NCBI RefSeq assembly: GCF_964204645.1
Contig: NC_134027.1
Location: forward strand, 25,718,485 to 25,782,484
Reading direction: 5' to 3'
DNA from: Tubulanus polymorphus
Taxonomy: Eukaryota > Nemertea > Palaeonemertea > Tubulaniformes > Tubulanidae
DNA length: 64,000 nt
Shown: piece after piece, positions 34,956 through 47,033 of the stretch
Layout of the letters: each line of letters starts with the position of its first letter
How positions within the stretch are numbered: position 1 is the first letter of the stretch
Position numbers and translations under genes: made by a program
Notes under the pieces: generated by a model
The model's input: only the letters and a program-made list of their open reading frames with translations
Told to the model about the DNA's origin: nothing
Databases searched by the model: none

Positions 34956-35406
34956 TGTGAGATTGGGTTGAAGTACTGAGGGAACTGTTTAATACACATG
35001 TATTAACTATAGTTTCACGGAGTCTGATGATTAAATTCAGTCAGTGTTTTCTGTATTGGTTGATGTATACACGTACACAACTCGGTTGGATGCCAATAAA
35101 CTCTGTTGGACTCAGAACACGATCCAAATCTTCACAAATGTTCTCTCTCTATTTTTAGTTTTCAATCAGCTATTTCAAGTTACTGATGTTATATTCTCGT
35201 TCATTAGAGCTTTCATCAACTCTACTCCTTCTTCTCTTCCTCTTCCTGCTCCTCCTCTCTAGTTTTCCCCGGGTGCATTTTTTCATTTTCTTCGTCATTC
35301 ATTTGTTTGCACTTTTATCGTGGAGCGAAAAGGAAAAAATCCCGAGTTCTTGTTTTGAATTGACCGTGTTAATCCTGAAAAGGAGCATCAGAATTTTGAG
35401 TTGTAA

Positions 35407-35675
35407 GCTGAGGTCACACGAGTGTATTTGACTCGGGACATATATCTGTTTGACATGGGCTAAGTTTGGCCCTCCCAAAAACATTGCACCAGAGATCTGT
35501 GCCAAATTTTAGTACCGGTCTAATCATTGTGTGTAAATTACTAACTGATTGTGGAAATGACTCACCTCACTTGCCACAGCATCATTTTGATAGCATTTTA
35601 ATAACGAGTGAGTGATTTACGTTTGAAAGCGCTCTCTATTTAAGCATGGGCCAAATTTGACTCTGACCTGCATAG
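35407..35675. mobile_element. MITE related to the element at 12632, copy 2
   Basis: It shares GACTCACCTCACTTGCC, the CAGCATCATTTTGATAGCAT stretch and GGGCCAAATTTGACT with 12632-12952, in the same orientation. Its outer ends are less clear. Confidence 0.6.
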
Positions 35676-36840
35676 AAAATCTGGATGAAAGTTCATTGAA
35701 AATGAAGTAGGTTTTGACGAAGTTGTCTTATTGAAATGCATACCATAGCATAGCATAGCTGGGATAGCTGGTGGCATACATGCAGGGTTATCTTTACTCA
35801 ATGAAATATTCTAATAAAACACTAGTATTTAGTGATGATTTTCCTGGTTTGATATTTCAGCATTTTCCTGTAATATGCTGTAAACGTTTCTACTAATGTT
35901 CTTGATTACCTATAGATGGCGTCCTGGTTATAACTGCTGCTGCTTCCACCGTCTGTTGGTATCTGCGGTATTTCAGAGGGCATCAGCCGCGGTGGCGGCG
36001 GGAGGAAGAGAGAGAGAACCGTTCAGGGTCGTGTTGATTTAACGAGCTGTTATATAAACTCACTTCATCAACACCGAGCAGTGGGATCTTCTGTAAACAT
36101 CGGTATAAGACGATACCCCTCAACCTCATCAGAGGTTTAATTCGCTTCCCTGATGCACAGTTTGAGATAACCCCATCACTTCACCTGAGATTTTAATTCA
36201 TTTCCCTGATGAATCCCAGTTTGATGAATCTGTTTAATTATTGTTCCATTGGCTTGAAAAATGATAACGACACTAACCTCATTAACCTTAGAGAACCCTC
36301 GAATAGATTTCCATTTCTGAACAAAAACAAGGAACTTATAATCAACAAAATGATAATAATGCAGGGCTGTTGTGTCAGGAATGTGTGAAGCTTATTTCTA
36401 GCGCCAGGGAACTTTGGATGTCCATATCCGTGCGAACCCAGGGATTCATAGTGGAAAGTGATGTTATTGAAGTACATGCAGTGTTAATATATGCTGTTGT
36501 GTTGTAATCTTTATCCAAAACTTGTAGACATGTGAAATGTATGTGATGAATAAGAAATTGGAAGAGTGTTGATAGAAAATCAGATATTCGTGCACACTAC
36601 TTCTAAAAGTCAAGCAGTAGTATTTGTGGGGAAATATGATAGATTCAATAATGCAAATTCTGTAAACTTGATGATTTCAGTAGGAACAATATTTTTCAAA
36701 TTGATACTATTGACAATGGGCAGCTTAGCAAAATTCAAACAAATTGAACAGGGAGATGATTCTAAATTAAATTTAAGACTCATTCACGAATTCATTCAAA
36801 TGTATCGCAATAGAATAATCAGCTGCTTACAGTTTATGAG

Positions 36841-37908
36841 ATGTTCAGTCACAACATTACTAGCACAACTACCGCAATGACAACATCTCAACTCAACCGG
36901 TGTCAGAGTTACCAAACTCATCCTGTTCAGTGGATGAACAAATTGTATGTTTTAACATATTTATGCTGGTATCTACCGGCGTCAGTGCTGGGTTTAGTAT
37001 TCAACGCATTCACGTTGTTAGTTCTAAAACAGTTTAAATCTGATAATTATTTTCTCATCAAAATTCTCGCCGTAGAAGATCTTTTGTTTATGATCGCTAC
37101 ATTCATTCTGTTTCCGCTGAGAACTGCGTACGTTTACACCGTTTTGGGAGATCTTGTATTTCGCACGAGTGACTGGAATTTCGGTTGGATTTTCATCTCA
37201 GTCGCCTTGCCATTTTTCTACATATTTCAGATGACTCGTAACTGGTGCACTGTACTGCTCAGTTTAGAGCGGTTAATCGTCGTATTGTTTCCGATAAAAT
37301 CTCGTAAAATTCCCAAGAAGTTAATATCAGTTTGGGCGGTGGCGTTCATTTCACTGTTAAGTTTTTGTGGTCATTTTTCCCAAATAATACCAGAAAAAAA
37401 ACTTGTGTTTATGAAATGTCCTGCCAATTGGCCGTATATTGTGATCCGGGGTGAAAAATATCAATATTGGAACAACAATTTATACGCATGGCGCTTTAGA
37501 GTTTCTGAGATTTTTCTTTTCATGTATCTTACTGTCATGATCCCAATTTGCTTTTTAGTTGTCATAAATTTTATCCTCATATTGGTGACATTTTACCGTC
37601 GGGTTACTCGACGTTCAGAGCTTGGTATAACTGATGAATCATCTAGAAGAGAAATGCGGGTTTTAAGGATGGTTTTATCGGTTGTTCTAGTGTTTATTAT
37701 TTGTGAAGGTTTTGGTTTTCTTGATCGTTTGGGAATTCTCCATAAATTTAAGGATATACCCGTAAGACTGATAGCGTTGGGATTTTCTATCATTGATTCA
37801 TCAGTAAATTTTATTGTGTATTGCGCGACAAATGACAAATTCCGGAAAGCAGCTTTTGACATTCTAAACTCAATACTCGGTAACTATGCAAATAAAATGA
37901 CTGGCTAA
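36841..37908 (+). CDS. class A GPCR, FMRFamide-receptor-like
   Basis: A single-exon frame of 355 residues starts MFSHNITSTTTAMTT (N-glycosylation site NIT) and has seven hydrophobic segments. TM1 has GLVFNAFTLLVL. TM2 has LAVEDLLFMI, matching the LAxxD motif. TM3 ends NWCTVLLSLERLIVVLFPIK, where ERL replaces DRY, and TM7 has SSVNFIVYCATNDKFRKAAF in place of NPxxY. The Trp in TM3 and the NFxxY form are common in FMRFamide-receptor-like families of spiralians. It is not closely similar to the two GPCRs at 29678 and 32053, so it is an independent resident of the same GRIP intron, here on the same strand as GRIP. The ligand is unknown. Confidence 0.92.
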   Translation: MFSHNITSTTTAMTTSQLNRCQSYQTHPVQWMNKLYVLTYLCWYLPASVLGLVFNAFTLLVLKQFKSDNYFLIKILAVEDLLFMIATFILFPLRTAYVYTVLGDLVFRTSDWNFGWIFISVALPFFYIFQMTRNWCTVLLSLERLIVVLFPIKSRKIPKKLISVWAVAFISLLSFCGHFSQIIPEKKLVFMKCPANWPYIVIRGEKYQYWNNNLYAWRFRVSEIFLFMYLTVMIPICFLVVINFILILVTFYRRVTRRSELGITDESSRREMRVLRMVLSVVLVFIICEGFGFLDRLGILHKFKDIPVRLIALGFSIIDSSVNFIVYCATNDKFRKAAFDILNSILGNYANKMTG

Positions 37909-38424
37909 TGTCACCAATGATCATGTAGAAATCAGCCGAGCTTCAGGAGACTGTTTTAACATTTCTGTACATCACTGAATTCTGCACATCATTAAATGAT
38001 ATGAATGTTAGCTAGAATAAAACACAACACCAATTGACAAGCAACCCATCAACTAGAGAGAGCGAATAATCATCACGTGATACTTCCAAAACGGTGACCT
38101 CCGTGGCCATCTTGACAAGTCACGTGATACAGAAAGATAATCACCTCTCCGTCTCCAATGTGCGCGATCGATTGCTCAAAAATTGCTTGCAGTAGCCGGT
38201 GAATAAAAATTGCCCCGTCTGCGCCAAGCCTATGCGGTTTCATTTTTAACTTGGTTTGAACTGAACAGGGGTCTGAGGGCCCTCCCCTGGAAAAATTTTG
38301 AAAATTTAATGTTCAGATATTATGGCTGATTCCTGTTGACAAATTCAATATACATGTATTAGCCTATGTTGTAATAGTTTTTGAAAGGTGATTGTTCTGA
38401 TTAGAAATGAGCGGAACTGAATTC

Positions 38425-38525
38425 TAATGATAATAATATAATAATAATTCATTTCCTTTTATAGCGCAATACTATAAAATAATCATTGCGCTTTTACAAT
38501 GTTTACAATGAAATTAAGACAATAC
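38425..38525. repeat. ATA-rich TATAGCGC-type dispersed repeat
   Basis: ATAATAATATAATAATAATT is followed by TTTTATAGCGCAATACTATA and ATTGCGCTTTTACAATG. The same layout (ATA triplets, TATAGCGC, later GCGCTTT) occurs at 62897-63080, and a related unit is tandemly repeated at 61726-62745. Confidence 0.6.
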
Positions 38526-38999
38526 AGAAATATCGATTAAGAGTTTAAAAAAGGCACAATTTATAGTAAGATCATGGGAAATAGGTGCGTTTAAAAAGAA
38601 ATGTTTTAAGATTTTCTAATGCGGGGGACCCCTGAAATAAACCCCACATTATCAGCCTGTAATGTTTGGTCATTGATGAATTTTTAGTTTTGATGCCATT
38701 TTTTCTGTGTATTCTGTCTTATTGCGGAACAGGTGATTCTCATTGACGAGTTTTTACCGCGGGTTTATTTCCTCTCTTTATGAAGTGAGTTTATCGTGTG
38801 GTTATTTCTCTGTAAAATTTTCCGGCGCGTTAAACAGATTTCGTTTTACTCAGCGGGCGTCCCTGCTCTTTAGTTCGTTCTGTTTTTGAATTTCAGCCAA
38901 AATCGACGTATTTCGTTGGTTGTTCTATGTGCGGGTGTCCATACCTCGGTGCAGTTGGTAAATATTCTAGATTTGACTCCTTAGTGTTAAAACACTAGG

Positions 39000-39365
39000 A
39001 CTTGGCTCCACAGTTCTGAGTTTAGATTTGACTCAAAGTTAACTCATAAGACTGTGGAACTGGATCAAGATCTGGATTCGATGCCAAATTAGGCCCACTA
39101 TCGGTGAGATATTGTGCCCTGAAACCAACTAGATCTGTGGCAATGGCACCAAAGTCAAAGTCCCAACATTTGTGGGAACTGGGTCCTGAGTCAAATGAAG
39201 CCAACACAACTGTGGAACTGAATCCTGAGAAAAATTAAATTCACATAACTGTGGAACTGCGGATGGAGACAAAGTCAAATTAAACCCACAATTGTGGAAC
39301 TGGGTCCAGAGTCATATTATTCCCATACAACTGTGGAACTAGATACAGAGTCAAATAAAAGGCCC
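39000..39365. repeat. degenerate GGAACTGG minisatellite block
   Basis: Several units contain ACTGTGGAACTGGATC, AACTGTGGAACTGAATCC and ACTGTGGAACTAGATAC. They are more diverged than those at 34260, with about seven partial copies. Confidence 0.75.
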
Positions 39366-39571
39366 AACTTGTTGAAACTTGGGGATGTTATAAGTGTGTT
39401 AATCAGTGTTGATCAGTGTTGTTTTTATACGAGGAAGATTCATCATTATTAGATCAGCCCCTGTTTTCATGTTGTGTAAACGACTATAGCCTCAGCTCGG
39501 CTCCTCATTCATGATGATCATGTGTATTTAGTGTAAAGTGTTAGTGTTAAGAGGGTTGTAGGGCGCCCGCG

Positions 39572-39683
39572 ATGTCTGCTGCTTATGTTGGAATATTCGT
39601 TCGATTAAAAGGATTTTTCGTGAAGAGATATATCTTCTGCTGTCGGTCGGCTTCTGAATCTTATAACACGCATACGGAACCAG
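39572..39683 (+). CDS. GRIP: GRIP alternative first coding exon B
   Basis: From ATG 39572 the frame encodes MSAAYVGIFVRLKGFFVKRY then IFCCRSASESYNTHTEP, and ends with a single G before donor GTCGGT at 39684. The phase and the G let it join to 48877 exactly as exon A does (G+AT = Asp). It has a Cys pair and basic residues near the start, as exon A has. The donor is not a perfect consensus, and no transcript evidence is available. It is supported mainly by the same-phase match and an uninterrupted frame. Confidence 0.55.
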
Positions 39684-40426
39684 GTCGGTAAATATTGTTC
39701 GTTTCAGAAAAAATCAATTCTTATCATTTTCTTACGCAATTTGCGTCGTCGCAGCGCGAGCGGATTGCCGTGAAAAATGTGAAACATTCGTGTGAAAAAT
39801 TGATGCTTGATAAAAGATTGAGAACAAGATGTTAAAAATCATGAAATTGTATGAAAAATTGTCCACCGTCAAACTAAGTTCTTGTAAAGGGTGGTATTTT
39901 TGTTATGATATATTTTACCTGTTCGCAAAATTCATGAATTCAAAGTAACAAACATTTTGTCTGCATTTCTTGTTTAAACTTGTGGGTTTTTACATCAGAA
40001 AATTAGAAATTGCGCTAAAACGTGATATTCTAGGCTCGGATTTACGAGAATCGTACTGATTTACGACGTAACAACTGGTTTATATGGTTAAGTTATTAAC
40101 GAATTTCTGACACGAGTTTTGTTTATTAGTTAAGGCTGTTTAACTATTTAATGAGTTCTACTCAGGAATTTATGTTTCGGTTACGTGAAACAACTGATAA
40201 GTTAGCTACAAACCCATACGGCTCAGGGACGGAACTAGAAATATAAAAATGGGGCCCGATGGAAGATAAGACATGAATTTTTTTTGGGGCTTATTTTGTA
40301 GGATGGTACTCCAGTAAAAAGATCCCTCAAGATAATATTCTTTCAGGGTAAGATAATCCTTATTGGGAGCTGTCGACTCCATAATTCCTTATCAATTGTT
40401 AATTACTGATGCTTTATTTTTGATTA

Positions 40427-40589
40427 GGATCCAGTTTCATAAGTTTGACTGATAGAGTTGAAATTAGTGAAATACACATTTAACCCAGTTACACAGTTTT
40501 CAGATAAGATTTAATACATTTGATTCACAATAAATTAATTGAAAATGGGTCGACTTACTCAGTTGACTTACAACTGTGGAACTGGGTGG
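40427..40589. mobile_element. foldback element with GGATCCAGTTTCAT ends
   Basis: The left tip GGATCCAGTTTCATAAG mirrors the right tip (CCACCCAGTTCCACAGTTG on the other strand), separated by about 130 bases. It belongs to the group of short foldbacks with GG-CCAGTTYCA ends seen across the window. Confidence 0.55.
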
Positions 40590-41994
40590 AGATTTTTGTT
40601 CCGCCCCGTGATTTGTTCCTGGCAGATGTAACTGGTTTGTAATGGACAGACCAAATCAAATCGAATCAACCAATCAGATAAATTCACATATTTCAAGATC
40701 TGAAACTTTGGATTAATTTTAACCGTAGATTTCAAACCTGTGAGAAGTGTTATAATCATTCAGCCGAACCAGTTCAAGTTGAACTGGTTCTGCTGAATGA
40801 TTATCAAGCTACTGGTGTTTTCCGTTAGATGGTGTTCGTCGATTCTAATCGTGTTTCCCAGTTTTACTGATAGGTGGAGCCACTGAATAGGGATCGGGTT
40901 CCGGCAGCCATCCGCTACAGCGCGATGAGCATCTCTTCTAGTTTATGATGTAAATATTTATTTCATGATCCACTGAGTTGATTTCCTGAAAGAATAATAT
41001 TTTTTTTGGGATCCGTATTTATTACTCGAGGTTCAGCTAAAAAGTATCGGGATGGGTTTTTAAAGTTCTCGCTATTTTAGATCAGAAATAAAAACAATAA
41101 ACAAAGACATATTTTGATAATCCTTTAAATGACGATATCGGTGAAGCATGAATTAGCAACATTTTTGATGAATTGATGAAACAGGTTGGTATAAAATTAC
41201 GTTAATTTCTTCATTAATTCAGATTAAGTTTTGAAAATGACTTGAGCATCATTAGGATAAAGTCGAAACGTCAAATAAACTACACTAACTCAAGGAAACA
41301 TTTCCGGACTATTTTCTGTTATTATTGTGAGGTTCTCTTTATATCAAGTTTGTACTTGTAAACTCTTGTTTTCATCCTATAATCAGTCGCGATTTTAACG
41401 AGATTATTTTCCGGTAAGTGTTAAGATTTATCACACATTCACTTTTTATTGCAATTTATTCGGGCAGCAAATTTTCAGATAAAACACATACACAGATTAG
41501 AAAGGTTACTGTGAAGGCAGTGGTTCTCTGCGCTCTCTCCTGCTCTTCTTCCCTTGCCCTCTTCTTCTCTCTCTCGCTGTCTTCCCGTATCTCTCCTCTT
41601 TTCTCCTCTCTTCTTCTCTTCATTCCCCTCTTCTCTCATATCCAGGTATATATTTGTATCAGGTGGTGTAGTGATAGATGTATTAGTTCCTCTGCGGTGG
41701 TATTTGTTATGCGGAATGTATATTTAGTGTACAGCGTTTAGAAGCTCAATTTTCTCTCCTCTCTTTCCTCTCTCTCCTCCTCTCCTCTCTCCTCTTTCCT
41801 CTCTTGCACTGATCAGCTTCTCAGTAATCTCAATATTGAAACTACAATTAGCTAATTACGCTATAAACCACACCTTTATCCCAACAACGTAGCAACAACT
41901 GTAGAACGTTTAGTCTACACCTCAGAAACTTCAATATCACTCCAGTTTCCCGTTTTCATCGTTCAGTGGCAAATAGAACATCATCATCATCTTC

Positions 41995-42895
41995 TCTGGA
42001 CTTGCTTCCACAGTTCAGGACCTGACCTACTTCCACCAGTTCAGGACCTGACCTGCTTCCACCAGTTCAGGACCTGACCTGGTTTCACAGTTCAGGACCC
42101 GACCTACTTCCACCAGTTCAGGACCTGACCTGCTTCCACCAGTTCAGGACCTGACCTGGTTCCACAGTTCAGGACCTGACCTGCTTTCACCAGTTCAGGA
42201 CCTGACCTGGTTCCACAGTTCAGGACCCGACCTGCTTCCACCAGTTCAGGACCTGACCTGCTTCCATCAGTTCAGGACCTGACCTGCTTCCACCAGTTCA
42301 GGACCCGACCTGCTTCCACCAGTTCAAAATCTGACCTGGTTCCACAGTTCAGGACCTGACCTGCTTCCACAAGTTCAGGACCCGACCTGGTTCCACAGTT
42401 CAGGACCTGACCTGCTTCCACCAGTTCAGGACCTGACCTGGTTTCACAGTTCAGGACCTGACCTGCTTCCACCAGTTCAGGACCCGACCTGCTTCCACCA
42501 GTTCAGGACCTGACCTGGTTTCACAGTTCAGGACCCGACCTGCTTCCACCAGTTCAGGACCCGACCTGCTTCCACCAGTTCAGGACCTGACCTGGTTTCA
42601 CAGTTCAGGACCCGACCTGCTTCCACCAGTTCAGGATCTGACCTGGTTCCACAGTTCAGGACCTGACCTGCTTCCACAAGTTCAGGACCCGACCTGGTTC
42701 CACAGTTCAGGACCTGACCTGCTTCCACCAGTTCAGGACCCGACCTGCTTCCACCAGTTCAGGACCTGACCTGGTTTCACAGTTCAGGACCCGACCTGCT
42801 TCCACCAGTTCAGGACCTGACCTGGTTTCACAGTTCAGGACCCGACCTGCTTCCACCAGTTCAGGACCTGACCTGGTTCCACAGTTATGGAGTAA
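41995..42895. repeat. 25-27-base minisatellite, about 34 copies
   Basis: Units alternate between TTCCACCAGTTCAGGACCTG and TTCCACAGTTCAGGACCCG joined by ACCTGCT or ACCTGGT. It forms higher-order groups, since segments around 42340-42480 and 42640-42780 repeat as blocks. Minus-strand frames (for example VEAGQVLNCGTRSGPEL) are periodic and not taken as genes. Confidence 0.95.
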
Positions 42896-44242
42896 AATTT
42901 GATATCAAATGTGACCTGCTTCCTGAGTGTGATCGAAGATCCTGTTTCACGTGACTGTGCGACACATGTTGAATTGAGTTTCATACATTACTGGAGTTTA
43001 AAAACTGGGTTCAAACTTGAACCGGCCAATTTTCAACCCCAACATTTGTGTATTAAGCATCGAAATTGGAGAAATAGAATTTACTTTTTTCAAACCAACG
43101 AAATTCATTCACGTAGAGTTTGTAACTGTTTTTCGCCGCAATGCGTTGAAACTATTTTTCTTTTTTGTGCGATGATTTCTAGTTTCTTCGACGGGTACCG
43201 ACGACGGTGTGTTACAGGGGCGTATTAACGGGCTATGATGAATCACAGTCGGTGGTGGTTTCGAAGCCGACTTAATCCACGTACGAAACATTTTTAACCC
43301 CCTCGATCTGAAAAACAACTAAAACCTTGCCGATATTCATCGCGTTCTGAACGTATCGCGTTCATCTTTCAGCGATAGGAGAAGATATTACCTCAGAGTC
43401 TGTGAATTAAATTTCCGCTTCGACATAAGTACTACGGTCGATCCCCGGTAATTTAGAAATACTTGTATCTCGGCTATCTATATCCGACTAATTACTTCTT
43501 CGGTACATGAAGAGATAACCATTCGCCGCACCATGGTCAGCAGAAATATGCTTTGATCCGATCAGCGAAATTAACCGCCGTTTGAAAATAACTTCTTGTT
43601 GTTGTTCTTCACGGGGAGGCTGTTGTATTTTTACCTGATGCGGCAGAATGTAAAGAATTATAGCTCGGGTAGCGGCGCAACGAACGGAGAACTAGAAAGT
43701 GGTTTTCTCTCCGTAGGTCTTACCCTGGTTGCATCATACGCAGCAAGAAAGAAACTCGTCGTTGTATGTTTATCTGCTGCTCTCTTGAGCGCGAGCGCGA
43801 GAACCTAAAACACGAATTTCACGAATCTCGTATTAGATAAGAATATTCAGTCGGAAGTCATTCGACGCGTAACGTCAAACGCCTTCGACGCCGTTTATTA
43901 CGGAGAGGTAGAATTTCGCGTTTAAAACTCGAGAATTTTTTCGCGTTAGCAAAAAAGAAAATCGTCGTTATTTTCGACGATGAATTATTTTGATTGGAAA
44001 TCGTGGATGAAGTCGAATTCGGTTTCTTAAATTTTTCTGATCGCGTTTCGTGAAAAAATAAACGTAACTGGATTCATCGGGAATAGTTTTACCGGATACT
44101 GAGACCTCGGGAGTCTATGGATGTATATATGTAATTATATGTAGTGTTATTGTGTGCGTTTATGATTAACGAGGAGCAGAAGTTAAGAAAAATAATTCGT
44201 AAAAAAAACTCACCAGGATTTTAATGCGTGGAAAGTATAAAC

Positions 44243-44267
44243 ATGTTGTCATGCATTTTGGACCAAG
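44243..44267 (+). CDS. GRIP: possible GRIP first coding exon D
   Basis: From ATG 44243 the frame encodes MLSCILDQ and ends in a single G before donor GTATGT, the same phase as first exons A, B and C. An upstream out-of-frame ATG lies at 44224. The exon is very short, so the phase match could be chance. A Cys near the start fits the pattern of the others. Confidence 0.3.
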
Positions 44268-46930
44268 GTATGTATTGGTCTCGTCCGAAGGTTTGGACCC
44301 TGTTCTACGGGTCTTCGGTTGATTCTGATTCCATAGGTTACGACATTAAAATGAACTATTTGAACTATCTCGGAGTCAAACTATGGAACTGGATCATCCG
44401 GGAAGGGGTTGATCGTATTATGGTGAACAAAAGTGTTTTGTTTAGTGGGAAAATGGATATTTTGTGGATAAACATTGGTATTGTGTTGGTGGTTATTGAT
44501 ACTGAATGTAAGATGTTGGATGATGATCGGGAGTGCAGTAAACTGTATTTACCTCTTATGCCTGACACAACATATTGCAAAGTTTCTTACTCATATTCTT
44601 CGTAATAATGACCCATCCCTGCTCAGACTACCACAAAATTTGTATGACTCGATGATGAGAACCTATGAGAGATCTACTGTCGTGGGCACCTGAAATGTTG
44701 AAATCTCTGTGAACTAGAAAAATTTGAAAAGTCATCAAAACTGAGTGCATTCAGATAGAATCAGGTTTTGGTAGATAAATCATAGGATATATCGGAAGTA
44801 GTTAAGACTCAATCTATTGATTTTGTAAAGATGAATGTGAAATGAAATGGTTTTGGGCATAGAAGAAGGTCGGCAGGTAGGTATTTGGAGGTATTGAACC
44901 ACTTCATGAAAATGGTGTTAGATAGATGGATAGATATGGATACGGTAGATGTTTCAACACTTTCTATGCTCGGGAGGCAAGATGAAGAATGGTCTCTTCC
45001 AACTATTTAATAGAGAATAGTCTACAAAATGGGTATTACAAAACATTGCTTAACATGTTGGTAAACAAACGTAAGAAACAAGAAACAATAAAGTCTCACC
45101 TTTAGACTTATTCAAATAAAGTCTGAAGATGGGTCGAAGGATTCCAGCCGGAAACGCAAGAAAAAGAAACAAAAACAGTTGTTTAGATTGATATTGTGGT
45201 TTTCTCTCAATGTCGAAACATTTTTGAATGGAACAAATAGGTATTGATGAAACAAACCCAGTCGCTGATCAAGTGGCTTTAGTTGATGGTACTGTTTGAC
45301 TCACTCTCTCTCCCCAACCCGCCCCCTCACATTGCAGTACAAGTAGTTACGTAATGTTATTCTGTTGTTTCTATATGAAGTTATTAAACGTCTATTTTTC
45401 CTCTCCCTTCGTCTCTGAGTCGATTGAAACTCAGTTATCATAAGATAATGTTGGTATTTCGCTACGGTCTCTCGTTCGTTCTATTGAGCTAATACACGTA
45501 CTGCCACTGCGCTGTATCTAATGATCGAGATGAGAGTTCTGCTGAAACTTTAAGGAGTGCTAGCAGTATTCTCGTTCTATAGGTAGAACATAAGAATGTT
45601 TCCCTAGTAGTTACTGTGGCAGAATTCAGTCAAAGACATGAAATCGATAAGATTAGTAGTAATACAGAAAATATTCCACACTCGGAAAGAAAAATGAGTC
45701 TGAAAAGATTTGCTTTTAGGATTTATTTTCGATATTTCGACTATATCCACAGGAATACTACAGAAATAAATCATTTACTTAAAGTAAACATTTTGTGACT
45801 GTAGAACGATAACCACACTCTAACGTGGTGAACGGATAATAAGATAAAATCCAACTATTTACAGATTAAAAGAATTTAAAAACCAGAATTTATTTATTCA
45901 ATCAAAAATATATAAAAGACACGACGTTTCGATCTCACACCTGACGATAATCTCTAGGGTGAGATCGAAACGTCGTGTCTTTTATATATTTTAGATTTGA
46001 TAAATAAATTCTGGTTTTTAAATTCTTTTAATCTGTAAATAGTGGGATTTTATCTTATTTTGTGACTAGTTTTTCCTCCTGAGTGTGGTTGGCATTTTCT
46101 GTGATATTGCTGCAACACGGACAAAGTTTTTCGCAAACGAAGTTCAACCTTCAAGAATGTTTTTAGTTTTAATCGATGCCAAAAAGTTACGAGTACATTT
46201 TTTTGTCAGCCAACTTCACAACAGTTACAAAATAAGTATAAGTTGTACAATGATCGGAAAATGACTTAACTTTAAACGCAAGGTTCAAAATTAACAGTTC
46301 ATTTACTCGGTCCACTTTTACAAATAGAAAATTTACAGGTATCGTTTTCTATTTTGAAAGCGGAGCTGCTGTTGTTTCCTGGAAAATAGTTCATCATAAG
46401 TTCTAACACGGGGTTTATTGAGCCACCTGATGTAACTCTTGAGTTCGTGAAGATTATCGCGCGCTCTGAAGATAAGGTCTTGAGTCGGGGCTATTTCTAA
46501 TTAGAATTGTTGATCTGACTTCTGTTGTACTCGGTGGTCCTCCTCCAGCTTGTTCTTCTCGCTCGTTCCGTTCCCGTCTGTTCAGATATCGGCAGATATT
46601 CTCCTTGTATTGATAATAATTAGAACACGCTGCACCTTATCAAAACAAGTGTTACGGGCAGGCAGGCAGGCAGGCGGACAGACGGACGAGAGAGAGGGAG
46701 AGAGGAGTTCCTATCGGGACGAACTCTCCTTGTTCAGGTGAACCGAAGTTCTCCGCGCGCGCTCACACGCTTCACTAATTCCGCAAACCGTAACCCGGGA
46801 TGTGGTAAATTTTATTACTACTCGAAGCCGATGATCATCGGATAATGTTCGTTAAAACGGAATCGTTAACGAGCGTTCGTCATTAAACGACGGTTTATCG
46901 GATGGTATTAAATCGATCTCGCGGTTTTAA
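44268..46930. other. GRIP: GRIP intron and 5' flank of first exon C
   Basis: A 125-codon frame overlaps the start of this stretch without a recognisable family. A long perfect foldback lies at 45839-46058. Positions 46540-46740 are GC-rich with AGGCAGGCAGGCAGG and GAGAGAGGGAGAGAG tracts and end in TTGTTCAG before GTGAAC, a possible 5' untranslated exon. Confidence 0.45.
45839..46058. repeat. long foldback with about 100-base arms
   Basis: The arm at about 45839-45945 (TAAGATAAAATCC at its outer end, GACACGACGTTTCGATCTCA at its inner end) is nearly the exact reverse complement of the arm at about 45959-46058 (TGAGATCGAAACGTCGTGTC to GGATTTTATCTTA). The loop is near CACCTGACGATAATCTCTAG. It is probably a foldback or MITE element. 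Confidence 0.88.
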
Positions 46931-47033
46931 ATGGCTAGTTATTTGTGTTTATACGGCGAGGATCACAGTCTAGAGCAGCATCAATTCAATGTATTTTATT
47001 TAGTTACGTTCGATATCGGTCTCGGAGACGAAG
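46931..47033 (+). CDS. GRIP: GRIP alternative first coding exon C
   Basis: From ATG 46931 the frame encodes MASYLCLYGEDHSLEQHQFN then VFYLVTFDIGLGDE, and ends in one G before donor GTAAGA at 47034. Joined to 48877 it gives GDE-D-YEIEYRQ. The donor is good and the surroundings (46750-47030) are CG-rich and repeat-free, as expected of a promoter-proximal exon. It is the nearest of the alternative first exons to the common part of the gene. One Cys lies at position 6. Confidence 0.6.

Larger units (their letters stand above)
33866..36840. other. GRIP: GRIP intron 1 between GPCR genes
   Basis: The stretch holds the large minisatellite at 34260-34950, the second copy of the CACACGAGT-type MITE at 35407-35675, a pyrimidine-rich stretch at 35222-35262 and an upstream flank of the next GPCR. 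No exon is recognised. Confidence 0.5.
37909..39571. other. GRIP: GRIP intron / 5' flank of first exon B
   Basis: The stretch contains a TATAGCGC-type repeat (38425-38520), a repeat-free stretch near 38700-38940 that could be promoter or 5' UTR of exon B, and another block of the GGAACTGG minisatellite family (39000-39360). No recognisable protein-coding exon is present. Confidence 0.45.
39684..44242. other. GRIP: GRIP intron, repeats and possible 5' flanks
   Basis: The stretch includes the foldback at 40427, a pyrimidine-rich stretch at 41525-41810, the large minisatellite at 41995-42895, and a GC-richer repeat-free stretch at 43330-44240 that may be a promoter or 5' UTR. No confident exon is seen. 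Confidence 0.45.

Noticed and set aside
42272-42728. Minus-strand frames with repeated VEAGQVLNCGTRSGPEL units
   Set aside because: They come from the 25-27-base minisatellite and have no independent evidence of coding.
44228-44605. 125-codon frame
   Set aside because: No family recognised. A splice donor at 44268 near its start fits a short first exon better, and the rest is probably chance.
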